A stretch of DNA of 64,000 bases from Isoetes taiwanensis (Eukaryota; Streptophyta; Lycopodiopsida; Isoetales; Isoetaceae). The position numbers and the translations under genes are program-made. How positions within the stretch are numbered: the stretch's first letter is position 1; every line of letters begins with the position of its first letter. The notes beneath the pieces are model-generated. The model saw only the letters and a list, made by a program, of their open reading frames with translations. It was not told the DNA's origin and ran no database searches. This document shows positions 23,138 to 33,770 of this stretch, in pieces. The DNA lies in the NCBI GenBank assembly GCA_021234155.1, contig JAJEKV010000053.1, positions 9,371,798 to 9,435,797 of the forward strand, read 5' to 3'.

Positions 23138-23701
23138 TGTTTGGGGTCCGGGTTCGAACTCCTGAAGATGTCCTGCGGAGGACCCGTGGATCTAACAGAG
23201 AGTCCGGGGACTATGTCACGCGGGATTTGCAAGAAGAGAAGAAAAAGAAGAAAACAGAACAAATGAGAAAAGATGATAAGCTTCCTTGATATCAATGATG
23301 AAAATACATGAGCTCTCGCAATAGAGAGAAAAACCAAAAGGAGACAAGACTCAAAACTCATCTAAAAACTTATGTGCTAACTCTACTCATATATATAGTA
23401 CAATGGCCTTGGGCCCAATATAGACACTGACCGATCTCTGTGTCGACTCGAAGGAGGCCCCGATTTGCAGGAATGTTGGCGGTGCCTCTTGAAGTGCCTA
23501 GAATCACGACGCCGACGCCGTGACGGGTCACTTGTCCGAAGCGGCGCTCTTGTTGACGACCCACGTGCTTTGACCGCGTGGTCCGCCGCTTGGTCTTCAT
23601 GAGCCTTGGATGTCTGACCCGTGGCTGACTGAGGATCCTTGAGCTTGACCTGGTCTGTCGTATGCATGAATAGTCCTGTACCAGGAGGTACAGGACTAAC
23701 A
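23138..23701 (-). repeat. 5' LTR of the nested Athila/Tat-like element
   Basis: 564 bp, matching 12739-13321. Its outer end contains a hairpin (agtcctgtacc / ggtacaggact, 23672-23697) just inside the TGTTAG terminus. Directly downstream on the element strand (23137 leftward) the sequence starts cttgcggctgcggg, which is not a canonical TGG-starting tRNA primer site. Confidence 0.92.
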
Positions 23702-24719
23702 AAGGGTCTCTTTGAAGTTGAGATCTAAGATCTCTCATTTGACTGAACAGACTATCTTTCTGTTTGGATCTCTCATTATAATTGGATTTGGACCAGTTTT
23801 TGATCCAAGATTTTATCTGCTTGATTTTCGAGTAGAAGCATTTCATAGTTTGAGAATCATTAACAGAGCCATTAGCAGAAGTCACATTGATCTGGCTATT
23901 GTGCAGAGAGTTATAGTAGATCTTAAAGTCATGACAGAAATGCTCATTTTGCAGAAGAGAACAATTAAATTTAAAGGGAACATTTCCCTCCCTAGGAAGA
24001 TTCAGAAGATGGCTAGTGTGGAGGAATTGAGGTTGGTGGTCAGAGATGGAGGTAGCCTCATCACTAACCACATAGCAATTATCCCAAAAAGATGTGACAG
24101 AGTTGGAGACATAGAACCTATCGAGTGCACAGTAGACTCTATCAGAGTTCTTTTGCTTGTTAGACCAAGTGTAGTTTGCAGTTGAAGATGGAACATAGAT
24201 CAAGTTGGTATCAGAAATGAAGGTGTTCCAATTATCCCTCTCAATAGTTGACATATTAATTCTATTTCCTAATTTCATATTCCAGTTTGGAGTATTGTTG
24301 AAGTCACCAGAAATAACCCAGTCCATAGCAGGTTGAGAAGAGATCCAAGTGTTAATGTCAGGCCAGATAACTTCTCTATCCTTAGGATTGGTGGGAGCAT
24401 AGACATTAATGATACCAAAGCTGGAATTACTAATAGAGAAAATCACTGCCTGCCAACATTTACTTGGACTATTAAAATAGGAGACATGAGTCAAGGATTT
24501 CCAAATAGTTATCAAACCACCACTGGTTCCAGAAGCCTCAATCCAAATAGAGGAGGAGCCTAGAGAGATCCACTCAGATAAGCTAGAGCTCTCAAATTTA
24601 GGGAGCTTGGTTTCTTGAAGTAAAATTATGTCAGCTTTATAATGTCTGAGCTGAGAGATAATTCTTCTCCTTTTTATTGGGCCTTTAGCCCCCCTAACAT
24701 TCCAGGTAATAATTTTCAT
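23702..24719 (-). CDS. LINE ORF2, 5' part: AP-type endonuclease
   Basis: ATG at 24719 begins MKIITWNVRGAKG, the hallmark start of plant L1 ORF2 endonucleases. Further exonuclease/endonuclease/phosphatase motifs are LLQETKL with the catalytic Glu, VYAPT, VISGDFNNTP and SISDHQPQ with the catalytic His near the domain end. The domain nicks the target DNA. The frame is interrupted after RDLRSQLQRDP by the LTR element and resumes at 12732; the joined length is 1288 residues, normal for plant L1 ORF2. A read-through into the LTR currently extends the open frame to 23370 with unrelated codons. Confidence 0.93.
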
Positions 24720-24761
24720 TGAAAACCAGAACCTAGGAAGGGAACTAGAAGATAGCCTTTA

Positions 24762-25829
24762 TTACCTGAATTTCCTGTTCTTTTTGCTCCTAGTATTCTC
24801 AGCTGGAGTTTTGTGCAGATAGGATGAGACATTTGGTTTGGTAGAGACCTTCTTCTTCTTTTTAATCTTAATAGCACTCTTAGAATTTTTAATAACAGGA
24901 CAAGAAGACAGAAAGCTCTCATTCCCCCAATTTTCTTTATCACTTTCATTCTCATTATTTGAGCAACCCCCAGGAATGAATTCAAATAAATTTAAATTAT
25001 CATCCTTAGGATCAATCTCATTTAAGTTAAGGAAAAAGGGAACTTGCCTCTCAGGGGTGTCTTCTTTCTTTGCATTCATTCTAATCTCCCGAAGTTTCAA
25101 AGATCCAAATTGTGAGGGTCTATAAAAATTCCCGAGTCGTATCCATGTTTTGAGCAGTGTTTCTGAACAACCTCAACCTCTGCATCACGTATCTTGTACT
25201 CTCTCATGATCCCACTCCATTACCTGGCTTTGTTAGTGGCCAATAGACCATCTTGCAGACTTGCTAACTGGACCTCGATTTCCTTTGAAATTGATGATGA
25301 ACAGCAAGGCTTGGGAGGGGATGTGTTGGATAAATCAATTAGGGGGTCAGTAAATGGCTGAGAGATGGTGATGGTAGTGGCAACTTTATGAGAGTGAAAA
25401 TGAGAGGGAACAAACCCATCTCCCTGGCACAGCTTATCTGCTTTATTGCACAATAATTTATCTAAATCTTGATCAACATTTAAGCTAGCAAGTACCTGGA
25501 ATTTGTTCGAACAGTGAACCTTGTCAATGATGGAGTCCTCATTAGCATTTGAGAGTTTAACCCAAGAGAAGGTTGTAAGACAAAGTTGAGCAAAGATCGA
25601 GGGTTGACTTGGTGGTGGTAAACTTGTGGCAGCTGCTTGATTTGAAGTTGTTGCAGAAGATGAAGTTATACACTTGGGTTGACCAATATTTGTATCAGGT
25701 CTGCAATTAAGCAGATTTGCTGAGACTTTCTGAAGGGCTTTTCTTGAAGATTGTGGTGTCTCCTTAAATTTGACATGTGGGTAACCAATACTTTCTTGCT
25801 AGAACTTGGTCACAAATTTTCAGATCCCT
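24762..25829 (-). pseudogene. LINE ORF1 C-terminal region, out of frame
   Basis: Downstream of the ORF1 stop at 25830 the protein-like text continues for about 340 codons up to ORF2. The blocks are a +1-frame stretch from about 25800 to 25220 (starting QESIGYPHVKFKETP), then MREYKIRDAEVEVVQKHC after an in-frame TAA. A final block with a KIKKKKK basic patch lies at 24762-25075 after another frame change. I read these as the original ORF1 C-terminus broken by stops and indels. The last block ends 42 bp before the ORF2 start. Confidence 0.7.
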
Positions 25830-27329
25830 TTAAAATGGTCGGGTTTGGAGAGTATGGCTTTTATTATTTAATGGAACACCTTTTACTTTAGGGTGAGCTA
25901 AATGCTCTGAGAGATTATGTGATTCCATCACCTGATTTAACATGCTATGCAATTTCTCTGTATTTGCAACTGGCTCAATAATCTGCATAGGTGCCTTTCC
26001 CTTTTCTTTATTTCTTTCAAAGTTCTGCAGAACTTTGATACCTGAGTGAGATGCATAGCCAACTCTTGAGTTCTGATGAGGTAAGATATTGTTGGAATGG
26101 CTATTAACACCTTCTGATTTCCTCATTTGGTTGTTCCTGATTCTTCTGACACTGCCATTGACTTTAGTCCAATGATGACCCTGACTAGGCTTGACTCCAA
26201 GGTAGACTCCAGGGTTAGTCAGTGTAGAATTTGCTGACTTATCAGGCTTGAGTGCTTCCTTGGAAGTGTTCCCTTCAAAATTGTTTCCCTTGTCTTGAGG
26301 TAGTATTTTCTCAAATTTTTGTTCATTCTGAGTGCCTGTATTTGTGTTTCCAGAGATACAATCTCTATACCAAAAATGTCTTCTCGAGCAAACCTGGCAT
26401 TGAGGGGGTAAACCAGCCCATCTCAGAAGTAGATTGGAGTTTTGGCCAAAGGCATCCAAGAAAGGTATAGATGTTGGGATATTTTTAGATATGCCTAGCT
26501 GAATAAAGGCTCTTGGGGACCTGGAGGTGGAGTATTCTGTGCAGACATAATTCCCTATGGAATTAAAAAGGAGTTTGAAGCAATCCTCGTTCCAATAAAT
26601 TGGATTCAAACCTTGCAAGGTAGTAGATGCTACACAGAAATTTTCCATGTCCTCAGAGTTTAATTTAGGGTCCCATTTTAAAAAGGCCAGGTAATTTGAT
26701 TCAAAGGTAAGGGAGCCAAGTTTAAGAAAATAATTGGCAGTTCTTTGAGAGCCACATTCAACCATGATAAAAGGAAAATTCAACCAGTACATGGCATTGA
26801 TAAGAACTCCCTTCTGTAAATTGAGGCAAAAGGACCATAATTTATCGAGTTGAATCCCAGGTCTAGTGATTTTAATAAGAACTGCTGAATCTTTAAGAGA
26901 AGACATTTTGGAATGAACAGATGGGATATCAAGGGAAATACCATGATATAATTTTTGCTTGCTTCCCTCTATTGGTCGAAGCTCCTTTAGGGCACCATCA
27001 TATGTGTCATCAGATTGGATTTCTCCAGTGGGCTTCGGGACACCATATGGCAGAGGTACTTTTGAAACAGGATCAAGTAATGGAACACGACCCCACATGT
27101 CTGGATCTTTTGAGAAGTTATCCCAGACTGGAGTTTTGTAGGTTTTCGGATCCATTGCCTGAATTTCACCTGCAGAGTTAGCGAAATTGCCAAAGAGAAT
27201 GAAATCACAGGGATTCTTATGGAATGAGCTTAACTTGTGAAGAGTGACAGAATGGTCCTCAGGCGACAGAGCAGAGAAGGAATGAAGCAGATGAAGAAAT
27301 TTAGGGCTATAGGTATTTTTATTATCCAT
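25830..27329 (-). CDS. LINE ORF1, RNA-binding gag-like protein (N-terminal 499 codons)
   Basis: I chose ATG at 27329 (MDNKNTYSPKFLHLL). The middle third resembles the DUF4283-type domain of plant L1 ORF1 proteins, with hydrophobic WLNFPFIMVECGS and YLAFLKWDP. It is followed by a zinc knuckle, CQVCSRRHFWYRDC, whose spacing is C-X2-C-X3-H-X5-C, shifted by one from the usual form. The C-terminal part is basic and low-complexity. ORF1 protein would coat LINE RNA. The stop at 25830 is probably premature, since ORF1-like text continues in other frames to 24762. Confidence 0.8.
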   Translation of the reverse strand: MDNKNTYSPKFLHLLHSFSALSPEDHSVTLHKLSSFHKNPCDFILFGNFANSAGEIQAMDPKTYKTPVWDNFSKDPDMWGRVPLLDPVSKVPLPYGVPKPTGEIQSDDTYDGALKELRPIEGSKQKLYHGISLDIPSVHSKMSSLKDSAVLIKITRPGIQLDKLWSFCLNLQKGVLINAMYWLNFPFIMVECGSQRTANYFLKLGSLTFESNYLAFLKWDPKLNSEDMENFCVASTTLQGLNPIYWNEDCFKLLFNSIGNYVCTEYSTSRSPRAFIQLGISKNIPTSIPFLDAFGQNSNLLLRWAGLPPQCQVCSRRHFWYRDCISGNTNTGTQNEQKFEKILPQDKGNNFEGNTSKEALKPDKSANSTLTNPGVYLGVKPSQGHHWTKVNGSVRRIRNNQMRKSEGVNSHSNNILPHQNSRVGYASHSGIKVLQNFERNKEKGKAPMQIIEPVANTEKLHSMLNQVMESHNLSEHLAHPKVKGVPLNNKSHTLQTRPF

Positions 27330-27515
27330 TGAAAAAGGCTCAGGAGAAAACAACAAAGGGGAGAGATGACACAGAGGAAGGTAAATATGAAGAAAAGAGG
27401 GAAATTTGAGTAGGAATTGTCAAGAAAGAAAACCAAAACGCCTATCTATTAAAGAGTGGGGAAGCCCCTCAAAGCCATCAATGCCAGAAAAGATTCTATG
27501 ATCAGAGGAATTTCT

Positions 27516-27836
27516 CTAATTTGATGAGAAATCTCCCAATTCTGTATCCGAAAACAACTTGATTGTGATCTTTGTGTCCCACTGCTCGGAGTATGCACGA
27601 ATAATTGCTGAAGCTTCAATGTTTCTGGTACCAATAAATTCCTCCAACCAAGAATCAACAATTTGTATCTCAAATTCTGCACATCCCGGAACAAAAGTGC
27701 ATTCAAAATGGAAGTTTTGGTGAGGAAAAAGGCCCCTGATAATGAGAGAATTCCAAAGCTCAGAGGATAGACCAACCAGAAAACCACAAGATAATCTGCT
27801 TTCCTGTTTGAGAATTGCAAAAATTTTGGTATCCAT
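27516..27836 (-). CDS. small upstream ORF in the LINE leader
   Basis: ATG at 27836 opens a 106-codon frame ending about 190 bp before the ORF1 ATG. The product is rich in F, L, E and I, with an LEEFIGTRNIEASAIIRAY-like helix, and shows no recognised domain. Its protein-like composition contrasts with the usual low-complexity plant L1 leader. It could be an extra N-terminal ORF of this LINE family, or chance. Confidence 0.35.
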   Translation of the reverse strand: MDTKIFAILKQESRLSCGFLVGLSSELWNSLIIRGLFPHQNFHFECTFVPGCAEFEIQIVDSWLEEFIGTRNIEASAIIRAYSEQWDTKITIKLFSDTELGDFSSN

Positions 27837-28041
27837 ATGTAGATCTTTGCATTCTAATTACAAAGGAGGGCTAGCCTCTACAAGGCTAGCTGACGATCCA
27901 AAGGAAATCGGGGATCAAGCAGATGGGATCGAGAGTTCTTCAAAAAAAATGCCAAGAAAGTAGTTTGAACTACTTTTGGGGGTAAAAGACAAAAAAACCA
28001 AGATTTTAGGCGCTCCTTGCATTTTTAGTCTTGACCAATTC

Positions 28042-28055
28042 ACAAATTACAATGT
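28042..28055. repeat. LINE target-site duplication, right copy
   Basis: acaaattacaatgt; identical to 8982-8995. Confidence 0.92.
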
Positions 28056-28201
28056 GGATTAAAAACTCAATGGAGAAAATATCCACTAGAGCAAATCCAC
28101 AATGCAACTTCTAAATAGTGTAAAGGAATCAATAGCTCATGAGTAATTGTGAATGTGAATGAATTGATGAGCACCTGAATGCTTTGGCAATTCGTTATTG
28201 G
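28056..28201. repeat. 368-bp tandem duplication, copy B, right half
   Basis: Continues copy B after the LINE: gattaaaaactcaatggag, then atatccactagag and gatgagcacctgaatgcttt, matching 8608-8790 of copy A. Confidence 0.8.
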
Positions 28202-28829
28202 GCCTCGATCCTATGCATCAGAAAAAACATGACCTTTGAATATAAAGATTCATTCTTTTCGAATGGAACATATGATCCATGCAGAAGCCAAATGAAAAAC
28301 CCATTTGCCAATTTTTTCTAACCATTTGATTAGACTGCTAATAACACCTGCTGGCTATTCATGCTAATCCCTTATGGTCCAACGCACCTTTCTTTTCTTA
28401 GACGTTCCACATCATCTCTGTCCTATTCAGTTATATCTAATGATAAAGAAATAACAAGACAACTAACGATTTAAGTGTATCTAGACATTTCAAGTAGTGC
28501 TTGTATTGGCTCCCAATTATCGATTCCAAATAGGTATTTTAGACTAGTAAATTCTCTTCTATCCTGCAAGTAAGATACCAAAAATGGTATCGGACTTGTA
28601 AATTCGCATGAGTATTGTGTAAGTACAAGAGTATTGATTATGTCGAATACCCAAAGAGCAAAAAATGTCAAAAGCCAAGATTGAACCCATGCAAAAGTCC
28701 TTAATAACCAACGCACTGACTAACATTATCATAATAGAAATCATTTTCTTACAAAATAAAACTTTTATGGTATTTCAAATACACAAGCAAGGTATTCGAC
28801 TTACAAATTTTTAGAATCGAACCCCAAGA
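28202..28829. other. no supportable gene
   Basis: AT-rich intergenic-type sequence; open frames here are short and lack recognisable motifs. Confidence 0.5.
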
Positions 28830-29030
28830 AAAGGGGAGCCAATATTTTGCCCGCATTTCAAGCCCATCATGTATGGGGGGAGTAAATTGGGACGCCCTTC
28901 TGCAGTGGACAAGGGGAGCCTCGCGACCGGCGGCAGTTGGGAGTGAGTCCCCTGTCCACTGAAGAAGGGGAAGCCAATTTCCTCGTCCCCACAACATGGA
29001 AAATGGGAGCCTATTGTTCTTACCGATTAC
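28830..29030. repeat. foldback repeat with ~38-bp inverted arms
   Basis: Arms at about 28884-28921 and 28945-28982 share aaattgg, cccttct, cagtggaca and ggggag on opposite strands. Imperfect complementarity continues outward. It is more GC-rich than its surroundings. It lies about 1 kb upstream of the kinase gene and may be a MITE. Confidence 0.65.
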
Positions 29031-29951
29031 TGCATCGCATTACTATTCTTCTTTTACTACTATTCTTCACCGGATAAGCAGAATTGCAGTCCCTATTCCC
29101 ATTCTGGAGTATAGGGGACTAGACAGGGCAGCACAGAATTGCTTCCGGCGACCCATCTTCCATGTTGTTATCATGTTTCACACATGGTGATTTGGCTTCA
29201 TAGATGAAGAAGTAACCTTTGCTTAAAAGTCCAAGGTAAGGACAATAATCAAATGGAAAACATTTGAGAAACAAGAAAAACTTCAAATAGAAAATAATTA
29301 TTACGACGCTTTACTCATTCTAGAAGAAATTGACCAAATAAGAGGACGTCAAATGGAGACAAATGGTTCTAAAAGAGCCACGGTTTTTTGGAGGACACTG
29401 GGACTGGACCCAGTGTAAAGGAAAGCTAATGAGCTTTAACAAAGTCGGCTTTAAAGACAAGTCTTCTTTTGAAACCACTGTTTTAAGTTTGGAAGATAAA
29501 GGGTCATTTTTATAATGTGCAAATTGCAAGAAGTTTCAAAAATCTCGTGCCAATTGACAACTCGTCGAAAGAGAGCCCAGCGCACAGCAGCCTTTTTAGC
29601 ACCCAATCCAGCGACTTAGCCACAGCCCTGCCGGAATGCTCAGCTTTTAGACCCGGAGCAAGCTGTTGTCTGAGCATAATTTCTTAGTTTTTGTTGTTTT
29701 GAAAGGCATTTCCAGGGGTTTTCCTTCTCAGCAATTTAAGAAATTGGTTTTCTACCGGAGAAAAGCCCATAGCTGGAGTTCAAGCAACAAGTAAATTACA
29801 CAATCAGCTACCAATGCGCTGCATCAGACTTAATTTCCGTGCTTCTGGTGTTCATTGATCCCTTGTGTGGGATTTTTCAGATTTCATGTGAGGCTAGGGT
29901 TTAGGTAGTAGCAAAAACGCGAAGCTTATGAATGTTTAGCAGTAGCAGAAT
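29031..29951 (+). promoter_or_regulatory. upstream region of the kinase gene
   Basis: About 0.9 kb between the foldback repeat and the kinase start codon. GC rises near 29570-29660. No clear TATA box was picked out, and the transcription start is not determinable here. Confidence 0.35.
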
Positions 29952-32272
29952 ATGAAGTGTTTTAATTTTACTCAACTTGAGAGAAAGGATTCTGATCTTA
30001 AACCCACAAAAGCTTCGTATGGGATTTCTTCGAGTGGAGTATCTTCGAGTGGGGGATTTAACTCTGAAGCACGACCATCGGGTTCAGAGTTAAATTATCA
30101 AACTGATGTTAGCTTCGGTTCTCCTGACACGGGTTTTTTGCCAAGCATATCCGTAAGGCATAATGATCTTCGCGTTTTCAGCCTTTCTGAGCTGAAAGTT
30201 GCAACGAAAAACTTCCACCATTCCAATAAAATAGGAGAGGGGGGTTTTGGCTCCGTATATAAAGGATGGATTAAATTAAAAGGTTCTGCTGGAGATGCGA
30301 AGATTGAAGTTGCAGTTAAGCAATTGAATGGGAAAGGGATGCAGGTACAGAATGTCACTTACTATGCATGTATTTAAGCTTTCTTGATAAATATGATGAG
30401 TAGACAGATAAAGGATGCATGTACAGCACAGGAAAACATTCAGGCTTTCCTAGCTATGTTTCTCATTTTCCTAATCTAATCTTCCAATGTCACATCCTGT
30501 AAAATGATCAGATAGACACTTTTTGCCGTCATGGTATATTCAACCTTCGCTTAATTTTGCAATGTTCCTCGATGCAGCAATATTTTGTGCTTTAGATTGT
30601 TTTTTTGTGTTTGCATATCTTAGTGTCTGTCCTCAGGATTTATACATAAGAATTCTGAAGGATTCAATAATTTATTGATATATTTGTTTCCTGTTTGTTG
30701 CAGGGCCGCAAACAATGGTTGTCAGAGGTTAAATACTTAGGTGTTGTAGACCATCCAAACCTTGTGAAGCTTATTGGTTACTGTTCTGAGGATGACAGTC
30801 GAGGACCGCAAATGTTACTGGTCTATGCATATATGTCAAATGGAAGTGTTGATGCCCATCTATTTGGGAAAGGGCAATCTGTGCTTCCGTGGAAATTAAG
30901 AATTCAAATTGCCTTAGGGGCTGCACAGGGCCTAGCTTATTTGCATGAGGAAATGGATTTTCAGGTAAGGTTCTTTCCATTTTTTGTTGGGAATTACAGT
31001 TATGATAGAATCTAAATTGGCGCACGTGAGAGTTCTAGATTTATGGCGGTTGCAAGGAATTTAGCACAACACAACTGTGTTCATATGTATATTGTGGCAT
31101 ATGTATTAACAGAGGGAAGGGTAATTGAGGTTAAATAGGAACACATATCAAAATCTTGATAATAACATTCATTTGAAGCGTTATATTTTATTTTTAGGCT
31201 GCTAATTGAGTCTTTTGGTTCTAGACTGGGGATGATAAGGCTAAAGTCTTGATAGTGTCTTGTTTAGGTTCTGGACAGGCCTAAAGTATTTGTTCTTTGC
31301 TCTCACTTGGAAAATAAGTGTCCTTAATAATATCGTATAAAGAAGAATAGCAATTGTTTTTACGTCATTTTCAAGAAACTCAATTTAGTTATGAAGAGCA
31401 GAAACAAAATTTTTACTGTGTCATGTAGCTGCTAATGTTTCTCTTTTACTGTTTAATTCATGCCTATGGCCATGCTGCAATGGGCTGCTTACCACATTGT
31501 TGTTCTGATGTTTAGGTAATATTCCGGGACTTCAAGACTTCCAATATTCTGTTAGATGCTGATCTAGAGCCAAAGCTTTCAGATTTTGGATTGGCAAGGC
31601 AGGGACCTGATCTTAATAATAGTCATGTCTCTACAGCGGTATGTACATCACTTTTCTAAGTATTAAAAAGGCTATTGCTGCTAGATTATATTTTTCATTC
31701 CAAATATCATAACTGAAGGCCACAATGCTTGTTTACGGTGGACTTCGCAGATTGTTGGCACAGCGGGATATGCTGCACCAGAATATCTTCATACTGGACA
31801 TCTTACTGCAAAAAGTGATGTTTGGAGTTTTGGAGTTGTACTGTTTGAAGTATTGACTGGTCGGCCTGCTGTTGATAAGAATCTACCGAAGAATGAGGTG
31901 TATCTTTTGGATTGGGTGAGGCCTTTTATAGCAGTTAAGAGGAAGTTCCATTTGATAATGGATCCAAGATTGGGTGGTAATTATTCTCTACAAGCAGCCC
32001 ATAAAATTGCAGTACTTGCCGCACAGTGCCTTTCTGATCAGCCCAAAGCAAGACCAAAGATGAGTGAAGTTGTTGAAAAACTAAGGAGGATACTTGAAAT
32101 TTGTGATTCTGCTTCACCAGAAAGCCACGAATTGAAAAGGGAGGCTTCTGAAAATGGAAGCAGTTTGAAAGAAAGGTGCTCATCCAAGCAAGAGAGAAAG
32201 ATGGGTTCAAGAAAGGAAGGACTGTCAATATGGCACAAGCTAACAATTTTTAGGCTTGTAAAATCTTGCTGA
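29952..32272 (+). CDS. receptor-like cytoplasmic kinase VII, PBL19/PCRK-like (4 exons)
   Basis: Exons are 29952-30344, 30704-30964, 31516-31638 and 31751-32272, giving 432 residues. The introns (359, 551 and 112 bp) are GT-AG with all junctions between codons. The N-terminus MKCF, with a likely palmitoylated Cys3, and the Ser-rich leader match the PCRK/PBL19 type. Kinase landmarks are GEGGFGSV (95-102), catalytic Lys123 in VAVKQL, Glu139, VIFRDFK with Asp223, Asn228, DFG 241-243 and GYAAPEY. RF(R)D replaces HRD, as is usual in this subfamily. Relatives act at the plasma membrane downstream of immune receptors; this role is inferred from the family. The C-terminal ~60 residues are Ser/Lys/Glu-rich. 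It is the only intact-looking host gene in the window. Confidence 0.93.
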
Positions 32273-33004
32273 TAAAATGGTCCAAGGTTGCTGATAAATG
32301 ATGTCCTAGACTCCTATAAAAGCCCAGTGACATGCCTACATGTTAGATGCAATGCTGTAAGAGATTCTATTTAGTACTGGGAGTTTAAAGAAGTAACAAT
32401 CAGAGTGGCATGTTTGAAGCCATGGGAAATAAGGTGTCAAATTTTGAAATCGTGGCTGGAAGCATATAACCAACTTATTATGTCCAATATTTGCAGTTAC
32501 ATTTTGCTGGTTAGCATGACGTAGACTTTGGCTCGGATAGATCATGTTTTACCCTGTGCAGATTCCGGAGCGCAATAGAGAATATGTAACTTTGTGTATT
32601 TATACTGTGTGCCTAAGCCAGCTCCGTGGTTATCTAAAGCATAGCAAGCCCTAAAGGTGATCAATATATTCTTTACAATGAGGATTTGTCACATCATCTC
32701 TTTTGGTTGCACGTCATAGTTGCACTTTTACCATTGAACCAAATATATGCCCAAACAATTCTTAAAGAGTCATAGACACCAAAATTTTAGGGCCTATTGT
32801 ATCTAATCTCCCTCATTCTAGAAGTGTGAGCTTCCTTATTCTAGAATTGGGCTCATTTGGCAAAATTCTTGATAGATAGAGTTTCATTCATCTCAGCATG
32901 TTTTCTAAAAAGGTGGATACTGGGTGGTGGATAGCATATAGCCACAGCAAAAATTCTTGATAGATGGGCTTTTCGTTCATCTCAACAAATATATCTAGCA
33001 TAAT
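32273..33004. other. 3' flank of the kinase gene, no further gene seen
   Basis: AT-rich sequence. An exact polyadenylation site is not assigned. A short phrase (attcttgatagat, ttcattcatctca) recurs at about 32868-32900 and 32949-32985, suggesting a small local duplication. Confidence 0.4.
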
Positions 33005-33200
33005 CATAGGGGGTTCCTTTGTATTTTTGTACGTTTTTTACTAAGGTTTTTCTATGATTTGGTTGTCTATTCACCCAGATGTACTAATAGTATTTCTAGA
33101 GTGCACCCTTTCTTGGCCATTGACTTTTGATGAGGGGCAAAATCGTGTGGTTGTGATTATATTTACCTATATGTGCAGGCATGACCATAATGTTTTTGTG
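33005..33200 (+). repeat. dispersed repeat, inverted partner of 500-700
   Basis: Shares gtatttctagagtgcaccc, ccattga and aaaatcgtgtggttgtg with the reverse complement of 500-700. Confidence 0.55.
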
Positions 33201-33770
33201 AATTCTATATGTGCATGTGTGACGGCAGTATTTTATCAAAGGGTTGGAAAATGGTATGAAACCATCGAACCCTTTTACTTTAGGGTTTAAAAAGATTTGG
33301 TTGTCGATTTGTCTACTAGTTTGCCGACTTGTCTAGTTGCCGATCCTTGTGATTCATTTCCGAGTTGTCCCCCTGTTTTCCGATCCTTATGATGACAAAT
33401 TCTTACAAGTAGTTGAATTTGATGTTTTGAGTAAGAAGAAATATGAATCGAATGGAGATTGTTGGTATTTTCACGAGGATCCGCTTAGGCTGATGCCAAA
33501 TCCCGCTTAAATTGGTTTAAGTTTGCATTTTCTTGTTTGGCAGAGCAATCGAAGTGGGCAATTGATATTGTGCGTTTAGCAGTGCAGTTGTTTCCCGTTC
33601 TTTGTGAGATGAGCTTTCCAAAGTGAACTAGATTCATGCTCCCTGCTTTCTTCTACACTAGCAACAGAAAACAAAGATTCAGATGGTACAATATCCCCTC
33701 TTCTAGACTTAGGTATGTCGTGTTTTTTCTTGCAAACCGGTTTTAGGAGTCCCCCGCTTGTGTTGCTCTT

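Larger units (their letters stand above)
12739..23701 (-). mobile_element. Athila/Tat-branch Ty3/gypsy LTR retrotransposon, nested in the LINE
   Basis: Two direct LTRs (12739-13321 and 23138-23701) enclose a minus-strand gag-PR-RT-RNase H-IN-extra ORF order. LTR ends are TGTTAGT and CAAACA on the element strand. The flanks carry aaggag (12733-12738) and aaggg (23702-23706), which I read as a 5-bp duplication with one extra A in the left copy. Removing the element plus one copy restores the LINE ORF2 frame exactly. The RT motif F.DDFS..G and the lack of a chromodomain place it in the Athila/Tat branch. Gag and pol carry many frameshifts and it could not move by itself. Element GC content is clearly higher than the LINE around it. 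Confidence 0.92.
8996..28041 (-). mobile_element. L1-type LINE with a nested LTR retrotransposon
   Basis: A non-LTR retrotransposon on the minus strand. Both boundaries are defined by a 14-bp target-site duplication, acaaattacaatgt, at 8982-8995 and 28042-28055, and the flanks continue the same 368-bp tandem copy. The 3' end is a poly(A) tail, seen here as a T-run at about 8998-9021. The order from the 5' end is a leader, a possible small upstream ORF, ORF1 (zinc-knuckle RNA-binding protein, damaged), then ORF2 (AP endonuclease plus reverse transcriptase, open). Without the 10.96-kb LTR element at 12739-23701 the LINE is about 8.1 kb, so it appears full length rather than 5'-truncated. Confidence 0.92.

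Noticed and set aside
23370-23701. Extension of the LINE endonuclease ORF past 23702
   Set aside because: These codons lie in the LTR of the nested element; the true continuation is at 12732.
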